Shown: positions 63,101-64,000 of the stretch, piece by piece | How positions within the stretch are numbered: the first letter of the stretch is position 1 | Layout: each line of letters opens with the position of its first letter | Origin: JBGAPH01 sp046349955 | GTDB taxonomy: Bacteria > Planctomycetota > Planctomycetia > Pirellulales > JBGAPH01 | Assembly: GCA_046349955.1 (NCBI GenBank) | Contig: JAXMBI010000004.1 | Coordinates: 237,869 to 301,868 of the forward strand | Length of the DNA: 64,000 nucleotides | Direction of reading: 5' to 3' | The notes under the pieces: model-generated | Databases searched by the model: none | What the model was told of the DNA's origin: nothing | Seen by the model: only the letters and a program-made list of their open reading frames with translations | Translations under genes and position numbers: made by a program

Positions 63101-64000
63101 ATGTCTCCCGACCATCGCCGCGATTTTCTCAAGGCCGCCGCTGCGGGGCTGGCCGGCGCCAGTCTACTACCGGCGCTTTCGGCAGGCGTTGCCGCCACGC
63201 CCGAGTTCGAAGCAGCGCCCAGCATTCCGCCGCACGAGCCCCTCTTGCTGCCGGGCGTGCATGCCTACGCGCAGCGGAGCTTGGCCGCGGGCGACACGCT
63301 GCAGGTGCGCGTAAGCAGCACCGCGCCCTACGAGCTGCAATTCTGCCAACTGGGATTGCGCGTCGACGATCCGGCGGGCGACGCGATCTTGGAAAAGATC
63401 ACGCAGACTCAGCCCGCGCAGCAGGCGATTCATCCGGGTTCCTACATCCACGTCGAGAAACGGCTCGACACTGATCGCCCTCTCGCGGCGCTTACGATCG
63501 ACGTCTGGGTGCGCCCCTGGCGCATCGCAGGTACCCCGCAGGCGATCGTTTCGCAGCTCGATCTCGAGCAGCCCGGCGGCTTCGCCCTTTGGCTCGACGA
63601 GCAGGGGCGGCTGCGGTTCTGGGTCGGCAGCGCGGCGGACCCGCCCGACTTCGCCGAGGCGATCCAGACTGCGCCACTCGCGGCCAATCGCTGGCATCAC
63701 GTCGCGGCCACGTTCGCCGGCCAAACTGCCGCGCTCTGGCTCGACGGCGTCAAGGTCTCGGGGCATCCGTGGCCGGGGCCCGTGCAGCCGGCCGCCGCGC
63801 CGCTGCGGATCGGGGCCTGGGGGCGCGGCGGCGCGGCCACGGGGTTTCTCGACGCCGACATTGCGATGCCTGCCCTCTACGAGCGTGCGCTATCGGGCAC
63901 GGAGATCGCCGCCCGCTTCAAGGCTCAAGGACGCGAGGCGCCTGGCCGCGACGGATTGTTGGCCGCTTGGTTGCTGAGCGAAGAGCGCGGCGAGCTCGTG
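63101..64000 (+). CDS. Tat-exported, dimethylformamidase-like protein, partial (3' end off window)
   Basis: The frame opens at ATG 63101 and runs without a stop to base 64000, so the protein is truncated by the window edge (at least 300 residues). The N-terminus has a twin-arginine signal: RRDFLK at 6-11, then AAAAGLAGASLLPALSAG. Residues about 45-105 resemble the start of N,N-dimethylformamidase large-subunit-like proteins (LAAGDTLQVRVSSTAPYELQFCQL and ILEKITQ). Residues about 130-270 form a LamG/concanavalin-type jelly roll (VWVRPW, LDEQGRLRFWVGS, NRWHHVAATFAGQTAALWLDGVKV). The catalytic part would lie beyond the edge, so the assignment is tentative. Confidence 0.7.
   Translation, partial: MSPDHRRDFLKAAAAGLAGASLLPALSAGVAATPEFEAAPSIPPHEPLLLPGVHAYAQRSLAAGDTLQVRVSSTAPYELQFCQLGLRVDDPAGDAILEKITQTQPAQQAIHPGSYIHVEKRLDTDRPLAALTIDVWVRPWRIAGTPQAIVSQLDLEQPGGFALWLDEQGRLRFWVGSAADPPDFAEAIQTAPLAANRWHHVAATFAGQTAALWLDGVKVSGHPWPGPVQPAAAPLRIGAWGRGGAATGFLDADIAMPALYERALSGTEIAARFKAQGREAPGRDGLLAAWLLSEERGELV

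Overview
The window is about 64 kb of GC-rich bacterial chromosome, most likely from a planctomycete of the Pirellulales type. The support is the combination of two prepilin-like DUF1559 proteins, a DUF1080 (3-keto-disaccharide hydrolase) protein followed by a PVC-type CxxCH cytochrome/beta-propeller protein, a sulfatase, a PEP-CTERM reading frame, an ABC-2 permease fused to a CPBP protease, YdjY and Ig-like secreted proteins, and many orphan housekeeping genes scattered on both strands with few long operons. I see no rRNA, tRNA, CRISPR array, prophage or transposase.

Layout. 0-4 kb (minus): phosphatidylserine decarboxylase and maltooligosyltrehalose synthase (treY), preceded by an 840-bp gene-free stretch that holds a candidate structured RNA. 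4.9-8.2 kb (plus): a TolC-like lipoprotein overlapping a WYL regulator. 8.2-12.8 kb (minus): a LutA-like Fe-S protein, a PurS-PurS-PurL fusion and a VOC protein. 13.5-19.5 kb (plus): DUF1559, DUF1080, PVC cytochrome, a small conserved protein and an OmpR-type response regulator. 19.5-24.7 kb (minus): lipoprotein, DUF1559, lipid kinase, amidohydrolase, membrane protein and ECF sigma factor. 24.9-33.3 kb (plus): class V aminotransferase, lepA, two outer-membrane barrel proteins, small secreted and membrane proteins and a D-threonine aldolase/D-serine deaminase-like enzyme. 33.4-36.5 kb (minus): a NatAB-like ABC exporter whose permease carries a CPBP protease. 36.8-44.4 kb: YdjY protein (plus), then DUF2784, an Ig-like secreted protein and an alcohol dehydrogenase / aldehyde dehydrogenase / PuuA-like glutamine synthetase cluster (minus). 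44.7-51.9 kb (plus): xylA, pyrD, sulfatase, trpS, a membrane protein, acpS and a PEP-CTERM frame broken by an in-frame TGA. 52.1-56.8 kb (minus): dnaK and clpB. 57.2-64 kb: esterase (plus), PD40 propeller protein (minus), cobalamin adenosyltransferase (plus), ABC-F ATPase (minus), zinc-ribbon/PH-domain membrane protein (plus), and the start of a Tat-exported dimethylformamidase-like protein that runs off the edge.

The most striking feature is a set of palindromic dispersed repeat families that fill intergenic gaps. In three places they also sit in frame inside coding sequence: twice in purL and once in the D-threonine aldolase-like gene, so repeat DNA is translated as extra peptide. Other points of interest are a candidate structured RNA near 4.3-4.5 kb with an intrinsic terminator on the minus strand, an 11-bp inverted repeat that exactly brackets a consensus -10 box at 62.2 kb, and a terminator that separates dnaK from clpB.
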